DNA from: Pseudomonadota bacterium
GTDB lineage: Bacteria > Pseudomonadota > Gammaproteobacteria > Burkholderiales > Burkholderiaceae_C
NCBI GenBank assembly: GCA_030538085.1
Contig: JAUNUR010000001.1
Span: 56,835-120,834, forward strand
DNA length: 64,000 nucleotides
Direction: 5' to 3'
Position numbers and translations under genes: made by a program. Positions 47,621-57,300 of the stretch are shown piece after piece (within the stretch, counting starts at the first letter, position 1; each line of letters begins with the position of its first letter). Under the pieces are notes generated by a model, which saw only the letters and a program-made list of their open reading frames with translations, made no database searches and was not told the origin of the DNA.

Positions 47621-48414
47621 ACACTTCCGCGCTGTCCGTGCAGGAACTGCACGCGCTGAACCCCGAGCGCAGCTTTGAAATCGGCCTGAAAGACGTGGTG
47701 TTCGACGGCTGGTATCAGCCGGACGGACACCTCTACCACGACTTCCCCATCGCACAGCAGGACATCGTGGTGGACGTGGGTTGCGGCGATGGGGGCAACC
47801 TGCGCTATTGCGGCGCGCAAGGCGCGCATCTGGTCGCGGCCGACATCGACGCCGACAAGGTGCGCGCCAGTGTCGAGCACTTGCGCACCACCCGCGCACG
47901 CCAGGTCGAGGGCATCGTGGGCGACTCCCGCCCGCTGGCGATTGCCGATGCATTCGCCACCCGCGTCATCTGCACCGAGGTCATGGAGCACGTCGCCGAT
48001 GTCCGGCAGTTTCTGGGAGAGCTGGTGCGCATTGGCCAGCCCGGAGCACTGTACCTGTTGACGGTGCCCGACACGGCCAGCGAGCACTTGCAAAAAAACA
48101 CGGTCGCTTCCGAATTCATGTTCCGGTACCCCAACCACATCCGCATCTTCGAGCGCGACGAGTTCTCCACCCTGGTGCAGCAGGCCGGCCTGCACGTGAT
48201 CCGCCAGAACGGCTACAGCTTCTTCGGGGCCGTCTGGTGGGGCCTGTTCTGGTTGTGCAAGTCAGACCCCTCGCTGCGCACCGCCGACCCGCTGGCGCTG
48301 AGCTGGGCACACACGTGGTCGCTGCTCATGGATCTGCCGGGCGAGGCGCGCGTCAGGGCACATCTGAACCAGATATTGCCGAAATCGCAAATCATCGTGG
48401 CCCGCAAGCCCTGA
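47617..48414 (+). CDS. Class I SAM-dependent methyltransferase
   Basis: A 265-residue enzyme with intact motif I VVDVGCGDGGN (about 51-61), acidic motif II LVAADIDADKV, ICTEVMEHVAD as motif IV and GALYLLTVPDT as motif V. In ABC-dependent polysaccharide loci a methyltransferase often caps the non-reducing end to stop chain growth; that role is plausible here because it sits between the glycosyltransferases and the exporter. It overlaps the preceding gene by 4 bases and is homologous to that gene's C-terminal domain. Confidence 0.85.
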   Translation: MNTSALSVQELHALNPERSFEIGLKDVVFDGWYQPDGHLYHDFPIAQQDIVVDVGCGDGGNLRYCGAQGAHLVAADIDADKVRASVEHLRTTRARQVEGIVGDSRPLAIADAFATRVICTEVMEHVADVRQFLGELVRIGQPGALYLLTVPDTASEHLQKNTVASEFMFRYPNHIRIFERDEFSTLVQQAGLHVIRQNGYSFFGAVWWGLFWLCKSDPSLRTADPLALSWAHTWSLLMDLPGEARVRAHLNQILPKSQIIVARKP

Positions 48415-48425
48415 GGAACGGCGGC

Positions 48426-50129
48426 ATGGAGCATCTTTATGAAACCATGGCCTTCTCGGAGCTGCCGCCCGGCTGCTTCAAGAGCGAAGCGGCCCGGCGC
48501 ACGAGCGGGCTGGTGCGCTATCGCAAGGGGCTGTCGCGCACGCAAGTGCTGGCGGGGTTGCAGCTGGACTGGTTCGCGGACGATCCGACGCAAAGCACGG
48601 GGCATGAAATCGTGCTGGACTCCGATCGCCTGGTCTTGACCATCCAGCTTTCCGGTCACGATCAAAAATACCGGTTTGGCGAACAGTCCTCGGGGCACTG
48701 GATGTTCCGCACCTTCGGTCCCTGCAGGGTGGAAGTCGGCAAGGGCGTCACCTCCAACGGGGTGGATTGCTTTCTCACTCCAAATGCCGAGCTGATCGTT
48801 GAGGACGATTGCATGTTCTCGTTGTGCCACCTGCACGTGGGTGACGGACACGCCATTTTTGATGTCGCGAGCGGGGAACTGCTCAACGTCAAGGAAGCAC
48901 CCCGAATCCACATCCGCCAGCATGTGTGGGTCGCCTTGCTTGCCTCCATCCTGAGCGACTCCGACATTGGCGCTGGCAGCATCGTGGCCAGCAAATGTGT
49001 GGTCAAGGGGACCGTTGCGCCATGTACCCTGATGGTAGGCGTTCCTGCCGTTGCCAAGAAAACCGGTGTCAGCTGGTCCCGCTGGCACCATGGTCACGAC
49101 CGGGACGAGGTGGTGAAGTATCTGGCCGGTCTGGACGTGGGTTGCTCGCCCGCATTCGAGAGCCGTCAGCCGCAAAGCGTCGTCACCGCCCCCCCGGCGG
49201 CCCAGACGACACAGCCAGCCCTTGCGCAAGGCGCTGAACCCGTCTTGCCACCGCGCGAGCCAGCCCCGGCACCAGCGCTGAACGCGTCTGCACGGCCTGC
49301 CCCTTCCTCGGCGGAGCCAGCCACGCCGCCCCCTTCCGACGCGGGCAAGCTGCGCACGGCGCTGAACGACTGGTGGCACGGCACGCGCCAGTTGCGCGTG
49401 TGGTGGACGCTGGCGCGCTACGACATCGTGCTGCGCTACCGCCGCTCCATGCTCGGCCCCTTGTGGCTGACCTTGAGCATGGGCGCCATGATCGCCGGCA
49501 TAGGACCGCTTTACAGCCAGCTTTTCGGCATCAACCTGACCGAATTTTTTCCGTATCTGGCGTTGGGCATCATTTTCTGGTTCCTGATCGCCGGGACGAT
49601 CACCGACGCCACCAGCGTCTTCATGGCCTCGTCCAACTACCTCAAGCTGGCCTATTTCCCCACCAGCCTGTTCGTGTGGCGCATGGTGGCGCGCAACCTG
49701 CTGCAGTTCTGCCACCACGTGCTGATCTTCCTGCCCATCGCCTGGTGGGCCGGCATCGCGCCGAGTTGGAAGATGCTGTACGTCCTGCCCGCGCTGGCGC
49801 TGTTCGTGATCAACGCCCAGGCCGTGGGCATCTGGCTGGGCATCCTGTGCGCGCGCTTTCGCGACGTGCCGCAAATCGTCACCAGCGTGGTGCAGATGCT
49901 GATGTTCCTCACGCCCGTGTTCTGGATGGCGGACAAGCTGCCAGAGCGGTCCCGGTTTGCCCTGTTGAACCCGCTGGCGCAGTTGCTGGACATCTTGCGC
50001 GCGCCGTTGCTCAACCAGGACGTGGGCGCTGGCAACTGGGAAGGCGTGATCCTGTTCACCAGCGTCAACCTCGTGCTGGCGCTGCTGGTGTTCATGCGCT
50101 ACCGGCGCAAGCTCATCTACTGGCTCTGA
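48426..50129 (+). CDS. wzm: Wzm-type ABC permease with N-terminal hexapeptide acyltransferase-like domain
   Basis: A 567-residue fusion. Residues about 40-215 end in a left-handed beta-helix pattern of hexapeptide acyltransferases (IHIRQHVWVALLASILSDSD, IGAGSIVASKCVVKG, MVGVPAVAKKTGVSW). A Pro/Ala-rich linker (about 225-315) leads to an ABC-2 permease of six helices (about 320-567: RYDIVLRYRRSMLGPLWLTL, YLALGIIFWFLIAGTITDAT, VVQMLMFLTPVFWMAD). Usual Wzm proteins are about 260 residues and have only the permease. ATG 48426 follows GAGGAACGG; the frame is open far upstream but would overlap the methyltransferase. Wzt follows 4 bases later. Confidence 0.88.
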   Translation: MEHLYETMAFSELPPGCFKSEAARRTSGLVRYRKGLSRTQVLAGLQLDWFADDPTQSTGHEIVLDSDRLVLTIQLSGHDQKYRFGEQSSGHWMFRTFGPCRVEVGKGVTSNGVDCFLTPNAELIVEDDCMFSLCHLHVGDGHAIFDVASGELLNVKEAPRIHIRQHVWVALLASILSDSDIGAGSIVASKCVVKGTVAPCTLMVGVPAVAKKTGVSWSRWHHGHDRDEVVKYLAGLDVGCSPAFESRQPQSVVTAPPAAQTTQPALAQGAEPVLPPREPAPAPALNASARPAPSSAEPATPPPSDAGKLRTALNDWWHGTRQLRVWWTLARYDIVLRYRRSMLGPLWLTLSMGAMIAGIGPLYSQLFGINLTEFFPYLALGIIFWFLIAGTITDATSVFMASSNYLKLAYFPTSLFVWRMVARNLLQFCHHVLIFLPIAWWAGIAPSWKMLYVLPALALFVINAQAVGIWLGILCARFRDVPQIVTSVVQMLMFLTPVFWMADKLPERSRFALLNPLAQLLDILRAPLLNQDVGAGNWEGVILFTSVNLVLALLVFMRYRRKLIYWL

Positions 50130-50133
50130 CCCC

Positions 50134-50931
50134 ATGGCACGGATCGACTTGCACAACGTCTGCGTGGACTACCCGGTCTACGACGCATCCTCGGTTTCGC
50201 TGAAAAAGCGCATTGCCTCGTCCGTCACGGGCGGGCGCTTTGGCGGCGCCATAGGGGTCACCACCATCAAGGCCCTGTCCAACGTGACGCTGTCGCTGCG
50301 CAGTGGCGACCGGGTGGGACTGGTGGGCCACAACGGATCGGGCAAAACCACCTTGCTGCGGCTGCTGTCGGGCGTGTATGAACCCACCGCCGGACGCATG
50401 CACGTGCAAGGCCACGTGACCAGCCTGATCGACTTACTCACCGGCATCGAGGGCGATGCCACCGGCATGGAGAACATCCTGCTGCGCGGCCTGGTCATGG
50501 GCATGGACAAAGGCGCCATCCAGGCGCTGGCCGGCGACATCGTCGACTTCAGCGGCCTGGGCGACTACATCCACCTGCCGGTGCGCACCTACTCCACCGG
50601 CATGGTCATGCGGCTGGCCTTTTCCATCGTGTCATGCATCCGCACCGACATCCTGCTGATGGACGAATGGCTGGCCGTGGGCGACGCGGATTTTTCGCGG
50701 AAGGCCGAAAGCCGCTTGCGCGCGATCGTGAACGACTCGGGCATCCTGGTCATTGCCTCCCACTTCCCGCAATTGATTCTCAAGGAATGCAACAAGGTCA
50801 TCGTGATGCATCACGGTGTCTTGCAGGAAGTGCTGTCCGTGGGGCAGTACCAGCAACGCATGACGGACGCCTACTTCGCATCCTTGCAGGCACAGCAAAC
50901 GGTGCAAACGCCAGAACCGCTTCCACTGTGA
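50134..50931 (+). CDS. wzt: ABC exporter ATP-binding protein Wzt (short form)
   Basis: A 265-residue ATPase that powers export of a lipid-linked polysaccharide with Wzm. Walker A is GHNGSGKTTLLRLL (about 68-81), the signature motif is YSTGMVMRLAFS, and Walker B is DILLMDEWLAVGDADF. It ends soon after the nucleotide-binding domain and lacks the C-terminal carbohydrate-binding domain used by E. coli O9a-type Wzt to recognise a capped chain, so substrate recognition must differ or be provided by other proteins. It lies 4 bases after wzm. Confidence 0.93.
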   Translation: MARIDLHNVCVDYPVYDASSVSLKKRIASSVTGGRFGGAIGVTTIKALSNVTLSLRSGDRVGLVGHNGSGKTTLLRLLSGVYEPTAGRMHVQGHVTSLIDLLTGIEGDATGMENILLRGLVMGMDKGAIQALAGDIVDFSGLGDYIHLPVRTYSTGMVMRLAFSIVSCIRTDILLMDEWLAVGDADFSRKAESRLRAIVNDSGILVIASHFPQLILKECNKVIVMHHGVLQEVLSVGQYQQRMTDAYFASLQAQQTVQTPEPLPL

Positions 50932-50938
50932 GTCCGAA

Positions 50939-52111
50939 ATGAAAACAAATGCCATGTCAATGAGCAATCTTTCGCCGCGTGTTGGCTACATACCCAGTCT
51001 GGATGGCATACGCGCGCTGGCCGTGTTGGGAGTCATTGGTTTTCATTTCACATTTCCCTTCAGAACACAGTTACTTGACACAGGCGGTTTATGGAAATGG
51101 TGGGTACATATTTCCAATAACGGCTGGCTGGGCGTGGATTTATTCTTTATACTCTCAGGCTATCTGATTGCCCGAAAATTGTTATCAAGCCCAGTCACCG
51201 ACTGGCCAGCGTACGCTCGCTTTGTTAACAGCCGGGCACGACGCCTGCTGCCGGCATATGTGGCCTGCTTGATATTCATAAATATCGTAGCGCTTGCCTT
51301 TACCCCCGATAGTCGTGTACTCCATGTTCAGTGGTGGGTTTGGACATTCACGGTGAATTTTGCTCAGGCGTTTGGCAATCCATTCATTGTGTCAGACCCC
51401 TTATATGGCCTAGATCACTTCTGGTCGCTGGCAATGGAATGGCATTTTTATCTGCTTTTCCCCTTGGTGCTGATGGTTAGCAAATCGCCTGTCAAGACAG
51501 CGCTTGGGATGCTTGCGTTGGCACTGTGCGTACGGCTTTTCATGCTTTGGCTTCTGCCAGAAAGATCAGCCAGTGCCGCATATTTCTTTACTTTTGCACG
51601 CATGGATGGCTTTGCCTTTGGTGTCTTGGCTGCGGCACGGGCAGAGCACATACCGCCACGCACACTCTGCCTTTTCGCCAAGGTAGCAATAGGTGCACTC
51701 ACCGTGCTATTCGTTGTCGTAGGATATCAGAGCATTGATATCCACCACAGTGTGACTTTTCAAGTTATTGGATACACACTGGCATCAGGTCTTTTCGCCA
51801 CGATCATTGCTTATCTGGCAACGAAAAACCAGCCCACTCCCATCACACTTTGGCTGGAGCATCCATGGTTGGTCAGAATCGGGCTCATCAGCTACAGCCT
51901 TTATCTTTGGCACTTGGTTTTTATTTCAATTATTACTGGCTGGGCAGTCAAGCATGCCTCCAACAGCCTCATACCCCAGTTCCTGCTGTCAAGCGCCATC
52001 AACCTGGCATTCACCCTGGTGGCATCCATCATTTCCTATCGCCTGTTCGAACAAGGCTATTTCCGGCAACGACGAACGCTCCAACCCAGATTGAAGGAGG
52101 CCATGACATGA
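50939..52111 (+). CDS. Acyltransferase-3 family membrane O-acyltransferase
   Basis: A 390-residue protein with about ten membrane helices and the acyltransferase-3 signatures IPSLDGIRALAVLGVIGFHF (catalytic His region), GWLGVDLFFILSGYLIARKL and FVNSRARRLLPAY. Such enzymes O-acetylate surface polysaccharides. Its DNA is clearly more AT-rich than its neighbours, which suggests a separate origin within the operon. Its stop overlaps the manC start (ATGA). Confidence 0.9.
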   Translation: MKTNAMSMSNLSPRVGYIPSLDGIRALAVLGVIGFHFTFPFRTQLLDTGGLWKWWVHISNNGWLGVDLFFILSGYLIARKLLSSPVTDWPAYARFVNSRARRLLPAYVACLIFINIVALAFTPDSRVLHVQWWVWTFTVNFAQAFGNPFIVSDPLYGLDHFWSLAMEWHFYLLFPLVLMVSKSPVKTALGMLALALCVRLFMLWLLPERSASAAYFFTFARMDGFAFGVLAAARAEHIPPRTLCLFAKVAIGALTVLFVVVGYQSIDIHHSVTFQVIGYTLASGLFATIIAYLATKNQPTPITLWLEHPWLVRIGLISYSLYLWHLVFISIITGWAVKHASNSLIPQFLLSSAINLAFTLVASIISYRLFEQGYFRQRRTLQPRLKEAMT

Positions 52112-53574
52112 AGATTGTCCCCATCATTCTCAGTGGCGGCTCGGGCACACGCCTGTGGCCCGTGTCACGCGAGACGCACCCCAAGCAACTGGCGCCACTG
52201 ATTCGCGGGCACTCCCTGCTGCAGCAAACCGCGTTGCGGCTGGCGGCGATGGAGGGGTCCAGGCTGCAGTTCACATCACCCGTCGTGGTCTGCAACGTGG
52301 AGCACCGCTTCATGGTGGCGGAACAGCTGTCGGTCATCGGCATCACGGATGCCCGCATCATCCTGGAGCCATGCGGCCGCAACACGGCACCAGCGCTCAC
52401 GCTGGCCGTGGAAATGATCCTGCAGGACACGCCCGACGCCCTGATGCTGGTCATGCCGGCCGACCACGTCATCAGCGACCTGCAGTCCTTTCGCGCCGCC
52501 ATCGAGCAGGCCAAGACCATGGCCGCCCGGCAAGATGCCATCGTCACGTTCGGCATCGTGCCGCAGCGAGCCGAGACCGGCTACGGCTACATCGACGCCG
52601 AGGCACTGCCAGGCAAGAAGGCTTTCCGCATGAAGGCTTTCATGGAAAAACCAGACCGCAAGCGGGCCAAGGCGTACATGGAAAGCGGGCACCACTTCTG
52701 GAACAGTGGCTTGTTCATGCTGCGCGCCCAGATCTGGCGGCACGCCCTGCAGCAACTGGAACCCGACATGTATGCCCTGGCCCGGCAGGCCGTGGTGCAA
52801 GCCGCCGTCGACGTCGACTTCATCCGTGTCGACACCGCGCTGTTCGGCGACTGCCCATCCGACTCGATCGACTACGCCGTGATGGAGCGCCTGGCCGAAA
52901 CGCACGGTCCCGCCGTCGAGGGCATGCTGGTTCCGCTGCAGGCCGGGTGGAACGACGTGGGCACTTGGGATGCCATCCAGGACGTGATGGACAAGGACGC
53001 CTGTGGCAACGCCCTGCACGGCGATGCCCGGGCCCAGGCCTGCACCAACAGCTTGCTCCATTCGAACACCCGCCTGGTGGTGGGCATCGGCCTCAAGAAC
53101 ACGGTGGTGGTCGAAACCAGCGACGCCGTGCTGGTGCTCGACAAGGCCCACGCCCAGAACGTCAAGCAGGTGGTCGAGGCACTGAAGCAGGAGGGACGCA
53201 CTTCCGCCAGTACCCACCGCAAGATCCATCGCCCCTGGGGGTGGTACGACAGCATCGACGCGGGTGAGCGCTTCCAGGTCAAGCGCATCGTGGTGGACCC
53301 CGGCGCCCGGCTGAGCCTGCAAATGCACCATCACCGCGCCGAACACTGGGTGGTCGTGCGCGGCACGGCGCGCGTCACCCGGGGAACGGAGGTGTTGATG
53401 GTGTCGGAAAACGAGTCCACCTTCATCCCGCTGGGGCAAGCACACCGCCTGGAAAACCCCGGCAAGGTACCGCTGGAAATCATCGAGGTGCAGTCGGGCG
53501 CCTACCTGGGCGAGGACGACATCGTCCGCCTCGAAGACGTCTATGGCCGCGACACCCCGGTGTCGGTGGCATAG
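52108..53574 (+). CDS. manC: Mannose-1-phosphate guanylyltransferase / mannose-6-phosphate isomerase
   Basis: A 488-residue bifunctional enzyme supplying GDP-mannose. The N-terminal nucleotidyltransferase has ILSGGSGTRLWPVSRETHPK, the LVMPADHVI segment and GFVEK-like FMEKPDRKRA, and WNSGLFMLRA. The C-terminal type II isomerase cupin has RPWGWYDSIDAGERFQVKRI and LQMHHHRAEHWVVVRGTARV. The length is typical (about 470-490). It equals WbpW/AlgA function and feeds gmd and rmd downstream. Confidence 0.95.
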   Translation: MKIVPIILSGGSGTRLWPVSRETHPKQLAPLIRGHSLLQQTALRLAAMEGSRLQFTSPVVVCNVEHRFMVAEQLSVIGITDARIILEPCGRNTAPALTLAVEMILQDTPDALMLVMPADHVISDLQSFRAAIEQAKTMAARQDAIVTFGIVPQRAETGYGYIDAEALPGKKAFRMKAFMEKPDRKRAKAYMESGHHFWNSGLFMLRAQIWRHALQQLEPDMYALARQAVVQAAVDVDFIRVDTALFGDCPSDSIDYAVMERLAETHGPAVEGMLVPLQAGWNDVGTWDAIQDVMDKDACGNALHGDARAQACTNSLLHSNTRLVVGIGLKNTVVVETSDAVLVLDKAHAQNVKQVVEALKQEGRTSASTHRKIHRPWGWYDSIDAGERFQVKRIVVDPGARLSLQMHHHRAEHWVVVRGTARVTRGTEVLMVSENESTFIPLGQAHRLENPGKVPLEIIEVQSGAYLGEDDIVRLEDVYGRDTPVSVA

Positions 53575-53586
53575 GCATACAGCGCC

Positions 53587-54366
53587 ATGTCCCAAGAAAA
53601 AGCGCATATGCGAGCTTCTGCTCACTCCGCCATCGAGCATGCCCTGACCTCTGAACCACACCAGATACAAGACTTGCATCAGCATATTCAAAACTATCAA
53701 TTCGCATTGCAGCAAAGTCATGCGCGCGCCGCCGCCTTTGAGGTTGCAGCGCAGCAGGCACATGTACGCGCGGAAAGTGCACGGCAAGAAATAAGAACAA
53801 CGCAAACCAGGTTGGCCCGGAGTGAAGCAGAAGCGGCAAAACTCCAAAGCGCATTCGAGCGCGAACAGAAAACCAGCCAGCAACTGACGGAAAAACTTGC
53901 CGCCAAGGAACAGATCGCGGCCGAATTGCAGGCGTATGGTCAAAACTTGGAACATGCGCTGCACGCAGCCCAACAGCATGCCGAAGCAGTCACCGAACAA
54001 TTAAGGCAACTGCACGCAAGCCGTTCATGGCGCCTCACACAACCGCTCAGGCGGGCAGAAGCCACTGCCCATGCCTTTCGGCATGGCGTCAAAAAATATT
54101 TCACGCCTGAACCACATAACTGGCGGCACCGCTTGCTGACGTCTTTTAGGCAGTGGTTGAGCGCACATCCTCGCTGGAATAGCGCCGTTGTTCGTTGGTT
54201 GAATCACCACCCGGATATCAAGCGCAGGATCGTGCAAGCACAAATTTCCGCCACTTCTCATGACGCCCCCGCCCCGGCCATTTCGCAGCAACCAGATGCA
54301 TCCGCATGGACTGCGATTATCTGCAAGCGTCTGCAGAATCAAAAGTTTGCATCGGGAGGGAACTAG
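53587..54366 (+). CDS. Free-standing coiled-coil protein, possible chain-length ruler
   Basis: A 259-residue soluble protein. Residues about 25-150 form a long heptad-rich coiled coil (IQDLHQHIQNYQFALQQSHA, SARQEIRTTQTRLARSEAEA, LTEKLAAKEQIAAELQAYGQ), followed by the motif LHASRSWRLTQPLR that often ends coiled coils in polysaccharide enzymes, and a basic C-terminal part (about 160-259). It lies directly before the three-module glycosyltransferase. In E. coli O9a the WbdD coiled coil acts as a length ruler and binds the polymerase WbdA; a similar role here is inference. The start of the next gene is one base after its stop. Confidence 0.75.
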   Translation: MSQEKAHMRASAHSAIEHALTSEPHQIQDLHQHIQNYQFALQQSHARAAAFEVAAQQAHVRAESARQEIRTTQTRLARSEAEAAKLQSAFEREQKTSQQLTEKLAAKEQIAAELQAYGQNLEHALHAAQQHAEAVTEQLRQLHASRSWRLTQPLRRAEATAHAFRHGVKKYFTPEPHNWRHRLLTSFRQWLSAHPRWNSAVVRWLNHHPDIKRRIVQAQISATSHDAPAPAISQQPDASAWTAIICKRLQNQKFASGGN

Positions 54367-57300
54367 ATGCGGCTGATCGTCGATCTGCAAGCGGCGCAGG
54401 CTTCAAATCGTTCACGCGGGATTGGCCGCTATGCGCTATCGCTGGTACAGCACCTGACCATGCAAAAAAATGAGCATGAAGTCATCCTGGTACTCAACGG
54501 CGGTTTTCCGGATTCCGTAGCGGATATTCAGAACGCCTTCAAAGGGCTGATGGACAGCTGCCGCATTCAGGTATGGAACAGCTTGGCTCCCGATCCGGCG
54601 CAAGGACCCGGCACCCGTGTGCACGACGATTGCCGTGCCATCATGCTGGAAGCGTTCATTGCCAGCCTGAATCCCGACATGGTGCTGATTTGCAGCTTGT
54701 TCGAGGGATGGGGAGATGCCGCCATCACCAGCATCGGGAATTACACTCGGATCCCATGCGCCGTGGTACTGTATGACCTGATTCCTCTTCTTCGGCCAGA
54801 GCTTTATCTAACACACGCCCCCTTCGAAAAATGGTATTTTGAAAAATTGGTTCAATTGAACCGATCAGATTTGCTACTGGCCATTTCAGAGTCAAGCCGA
54901 AACGAGGCCTTGACCCATCTCGACATGCCCGCCAACCGCACGGTTTGTATTTCTTCCGCATGCGGATCACAGTTCCAACCGCAAGTCATTGATCACGATG
55001 CGATCGAAAAACTGAAAAATAAATATGGAATCCACAAACCATTTGTCTTATACACAGGGGGCATTGATCCACGAAAAAACGTGGAAGGCTTGATACACGC
55101 CTTCTCTCTATTGCCAGCCGGCATGCGACGCAAGCTGCAATTGGTTGTTGTTTGCTCGGTGCATAACGCAGATCGCCAGCGCCTACTCAAGTTAGCAAGT
55201 GAGCGCACACTACGGGGTGATGATTTTTTGCTGACGGGTCACGTCCCCGAGGCCGACCTGGTCACTCTCTATAACGCCTGCCGTCTTTTCGTATTTCCCA
55301 GCTTGCATGAAGGTTTTGGGCTTCCAGTACTTGAAGCCATGCAATGTGGCAAGGCGGTGGTTGCGGCACGCACGTCCAGCCTGCCCGAGGTGGTGGGACG
55401 TGATGACGTGCTGTTCGATCCGCTCAATCATCAGGAGATGGCCGATCGGATGTCGAGCGTACTGTCTGACAACGCATTGCGAGCGGAACTGGAAAAACAT
55501 GGCCTGGAGCGCTCGAAGAATTACAGTTGGCAAAAAACCGCTGATGCTGTTTGGCTCGCCCTTGAGCAATATCTGGCCACACATGCAAGCAAGAAACAAC
55601 CCACGGCGGCAGGCACAACCCCAACACCCGCCGCGCGGCCGCTTTTGCGAATGGCTTATCTTTCGCCTTTGCCTCCTGAGAAAAGCGGGATAAGTGACTA
55701 TAGCGCCGAGCTATTGCGCGAGCTGGTCCGCTGGTATCAGGTGGATTTGATAACCGATCAAACCGAAATTAATGACAGCTGGCTCAAAAGCCATTGTCAG
55801 ATACGCACCATTGCATGGCTGAAGCAACACGCCAAAAGCTATGACCGTGTGCTCTACCATTTCGGAAACTCTCATTTTCATGCACACATGTTCGATCTGC
55901 TGGAAGAAATTCCCGGCGTGGTGGTGCTGCATGATTTCTTTCTCTCCGGAATTCAAGCACACAGGGAAATACAAAACCCGGGAACTTGGGCATGGGCGCG
56001 AGCGCTTCAGGCCAGCCACGGGTACTCGGCGGTGCAATCAAGGTTTTTAGCCGAAGACACCGCGAACGTGGTTTGGAAATATCCAACAAACCTGCCTGTT
56101 CTGCAAAATGCGCTGGGCATGATCGTGCACAGCCGGTATAACCAGCAACTGGCGCAGCAGTGGTATGGCCCCACTTTTTCGAACGAATGGGCGGTGATCA
56201 ACCTGATGCGCCAGCCAGCGGTAAAAACCGACAGACAAGCAGCACGGGCGGCCTTGGGACTGGCGACAGACGCCTTCGTGGTGTGCTCCTTCGGCATGCT
56301 GGGGCCTGGAAAACTCAATCACCGCTTGCTGGATGCCTGGCTTGCCTCTCCCTTGTCCGAGTTGCCGAACGCCCATTTGGTGCTGGTGGGAGAAAATCAC
56401 CCGGGAGAATATGGCCAGCAACTGATTCAGGTCATGCAAGCAGCTGGCGCGGCTTCACCAATCGTCATCACTGGTTGGGTTGATCAGGATACTTTCCAAC
56501 AATATCTGGCCGCCACCGATCTGGCGATTCAGTTGCGTGGCAACACGCGGGGAGAAACGTCCGCGGCGGTGCTGGATTGCATGAACCACGGCTTGCCCGT
56601 GATCGTGAACGCGCACGGAAGCCTGGCTGAGCTGCCACGGGATGCGGTTTGGATGTTGCCCGACGCATTTACCGACGAGCAATTGGCAAGCGCGCTCGAA
56701 AAACTGTGGCGTGATCCAGAGTTGTGCAAAACACTGGGCAACAAGGCACGCGCCTTCGTTCATCAGGCCCATGCGCCGGCGGATTGCGCGAAGCAGTATG
56801 CGCACGCCATCGAGCAGTTCTATCAGCGTGCGCACCTGGGTTTGCACGGAACAGTCCAGGCACTGTCCGCGCATATCGGTCCAAGTGACGATGTGCAAGC
56901 GCTGGCAGGGGCCTTGGCCGAGAACTTCCCGCCTCACCCCAGACGCCACCAGTTGCTGGTGGACATTTCCGAGCTGGTGCAGCGCGACGCTCGCTCGGGC
57001 ATTCAGCGCGTTGTTCGCGCCCTGTTGTTGTCTTGGCTAACCCATCCGCCGCGGGGATGGCAGGTCGAGCCTGTTTATGCCATCGAGGGGCAACCGGGCT
57101 ACCGGTATGCAAGGCAGTTCACTTCGCGCATGCTGGAAATCCCCGACGCTTGGGCGCGCGACACGGCAGTCACTGCCTGGGCAAGCGACATCTTCATAGG
57201 GCTTGATCTGCAACCGCACATCGTTCCAGCGCAGCACGCGGTTTTGAAATCCTGGAGCCAGCGCGGTGTGCGTGTGTGGTTCGTGCTGTACGACTTGCTG

